Program-made: the position numbers and the translations under genes
Shown: one piece after another, positions 7,380 to 8,349 of the stretch
How the letters are laid out: each line of letters starts with the position of its first letter
How positions within the stretch are numbered: the stretch's first letter is position 1
Notes under the pieces: model-generated
Told to the model about the DNA's origin: nothing
The model's database searches: none
The model's input: only the letters and a program-made list of their open reading frames with translations
Assembly (NCBI GenBank): GCA_947478985.1
Contig: CANJYC010000066.1
Location: 1 to 8,349 of the forward strand
Source of the DNA: Acidobacteriota bacterium
GTDB lineage: Bacteria; Acidobacteriota; Vicinamibacteria; Vicinamibacterales; UBA2999
DNA: 8,349 bases
Reading direction: 5' to 3'

Positions 7380-8321
7380 CTACTTCTTGAGCATCCCCTG
7401 AAGCGCCGGAAGCGCCGTCTTGACCTCGGCGGATTTCGGGCCAGTGGGATCGATTCGCATGTACGCCTCGAGCGAGCTGACAGCCAGGGGGATATCGCCC
7501 AGATTCAGCGCGGTCATGCCCAGCTGATACTGCGCCATCGCCATGTTCGGGTCGATCTTCACGGCCGCCTCGAACTGGGCCTTCGCCTCGGCGAACTTCT
7601 GCGAGTTGAACAGGATGACGCCGTTGTTATACGTGGCCTCGGCGCTCCCGCCGCCGCTGCCGGCCATCGACTGCGCCTTTGCGCCCGCTGCCGCAGCGAG
7701 GTCGTACTTCTTCTGGGCGTTGTAGACATTCGCCAGTCCCGCGAAGGCCTCGCCGGAATCCGGCCGCAGCTCGGTCACCTTGAGGAACGATGCCTCGGCC
7801 TCGGCGTACTGCTGCTTCTTCCCATAGGCGACGCCGAGGTTGTAGTAGCAGTCAGCGCAGGTGGGAATCTTGGCGACGATCTCGTTGAACTGCCGAATGG
7901 CCTCGTCGTCGTTACCGGCCTTGAGGGAGGCCAGCGCGGAAGTGGCGAGCGCGGCCATCGCGGCCTGGGCCTTGGCATCCTCAGCGGACAGGCCGCTGGT
8001 GGCCGTCAACCTGAACTGCAGGACGGCCGGACGGGCCTGCCCGACGCTGGCATTCAATGTCGCCGTCAGCTTGTCCTTGCTGGCGGTGACCTTGTAGGCG
8101 CCGGACGACATGCCGACCTGGAGGAACTCACCGCCCTTGTCGGTCTTCGTCTCCGCCTTGCGGCCGGATGCCGTCGCCTCGATCAGGATGTTGGCACCCT
8201 CGACCGGTTTTCCCTCGGCATCGACGACCTTGCCCCGGACAATGCCCTGGGCGAATGCCGGCGCTGAAGCCGCCAGCAGGACAGCGATAACGAGCAGCGC
8301 GCGGCTCAGATTGGTCCGCAT
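7380..8321 (-). CDS. Secreted TPR protein with N-terminal carboxypeptidase-regulatory-like domain
   Basis: The 313-residue protein has a clear Sec signal peptide: positive N-terminus, hydrophobic core, and cleavage after AFA at 24. Residues 27-105 form a carboxypeptidase-regulatory-like beta sandwich (IVRGKVVDAEGKPVEGANILIEA, then a DKGGEF turn and a YKVTASK strand). After an alanine-rich helix, about five tetratricopeptide repeats follow (approximately 125-157, 159-190, 192-216, 219-249, 251-284), typified by NNGVILFNSQKFAEAKAQFEAAVKIDP. A CADC pair (C155, C158) lies at the first repeat boundary and could form a disulfide outside the cytoplasm. It is probably a scaffold or binding protein of the periplasm or cell surface; the partner is unknown. 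This domain pairing is familiar in Acidobacteriota. It is the first gene of a minus-strand run with yggS. Confidence 0.88.
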   Translation of the reverse strand: MRTNLSRALLVIAVLLAASAPAFAQGIVRGKVVDAEGKPVEGANILIEATASGRKAETKTDKGGEFLQVGMSSGAYKVTASKDKLTATLNASVGQARPAVLQFRLTATSGLSAEDAKAQAAMAALATSALASLKAGNDDEAIRQFNEIVAKIPTCADCYYNLGVAYGKKQQYAEAEASFLKVTELRPDSGEAFAGLANVYNAQKKYDLAAAAGAKAQSMAGSGGGSAEATYNNGVILFNSQKFAEAKAQFEAAVKIDPNMAMAQYQLGMTALNLGDIPLAVSSLEAYMRIDPTGPKSAEVKTALPALQGMLKK

Positions 8322-8329
8322 GAAAAAAG

Positions 8330-8334
8330 CCTCC
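8330..8334 (-). promoter_or_regulatory. Strong Shine-Dalgarno of the TPR gene
   Basis: Read on the minus strand, GGAGG stands 8 nt before the ATG at 8321, with a run of six T in the spacer. It is the only canonical ribosome binding site in the window and fixes the start that gives a good signal peptide. Confidence 0.8.
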
Positions 8335-8349
8335 GAAAAATGAACTGAA

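Overview
The window is about 8.3 kb of GC-rich bacterial chromosome, densely packed with conserved housekeeping-type genes. It shows no mobile element, CRISPR array, rRNA, tRNA or phage gene. The high GC content, the lepA-lepB pair, the secreted carboxypeptidase-regulatory-like/TPR protein and the scarcity of Shine-Dalgarno sequences fit Acidobacteriota best, perhaps Vicinamibacteria. That placement is inferred from gene style and protein sequence, not from a marker search.

Left block, plus strand (113-2928): lepA (back-translocating GTPase EF4), lepB (signal peptidase I) and a small membrane-anchored protein resembling the DUF4845 proteins that follow lepB in many proteobacteria. The genes lie 3 nt apart and then overlap by 4 nt, so they look like one transcript. 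A perfect TATAAT lies 17 nt before the lepA start. A perfect 7-bp hairpin in the last codons of lepB sits just before the TTG start of the third gene.

Middle (2936-5354): a DUF167/YggU-family gene on the minus strand converges on the lepA operon with a 7-nt gap. It is divergent from a large plus-strand cstA gene (carbon starvation / pyruvate-peptide transporter), with 67 nt between the two starts.

Right block, minus strand (5405-8321): in transcription order, a secreted TPR protein with an N-terminal carboxypeptidase-regulatory-like domain, a YggS/PLPBP-type PLP homeostasis protein 11 nt later, and a signal-anchored calcineurin-like metallophosphoesterase 68 nt further on. The last gap contains a long-loop inverted repeat.

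No undescribed multi-gene system is evident. The more interesting signals are small. Both convergent gene junctions carry similar GC-rich hairpins without a U-tract. Hairpins sit at two within-operon junctions. yggS and yggU homologues lie on the same strand but are separated by the opposite-strand cstA. The phosphoesterase has a non-standard last metal-binding motif.
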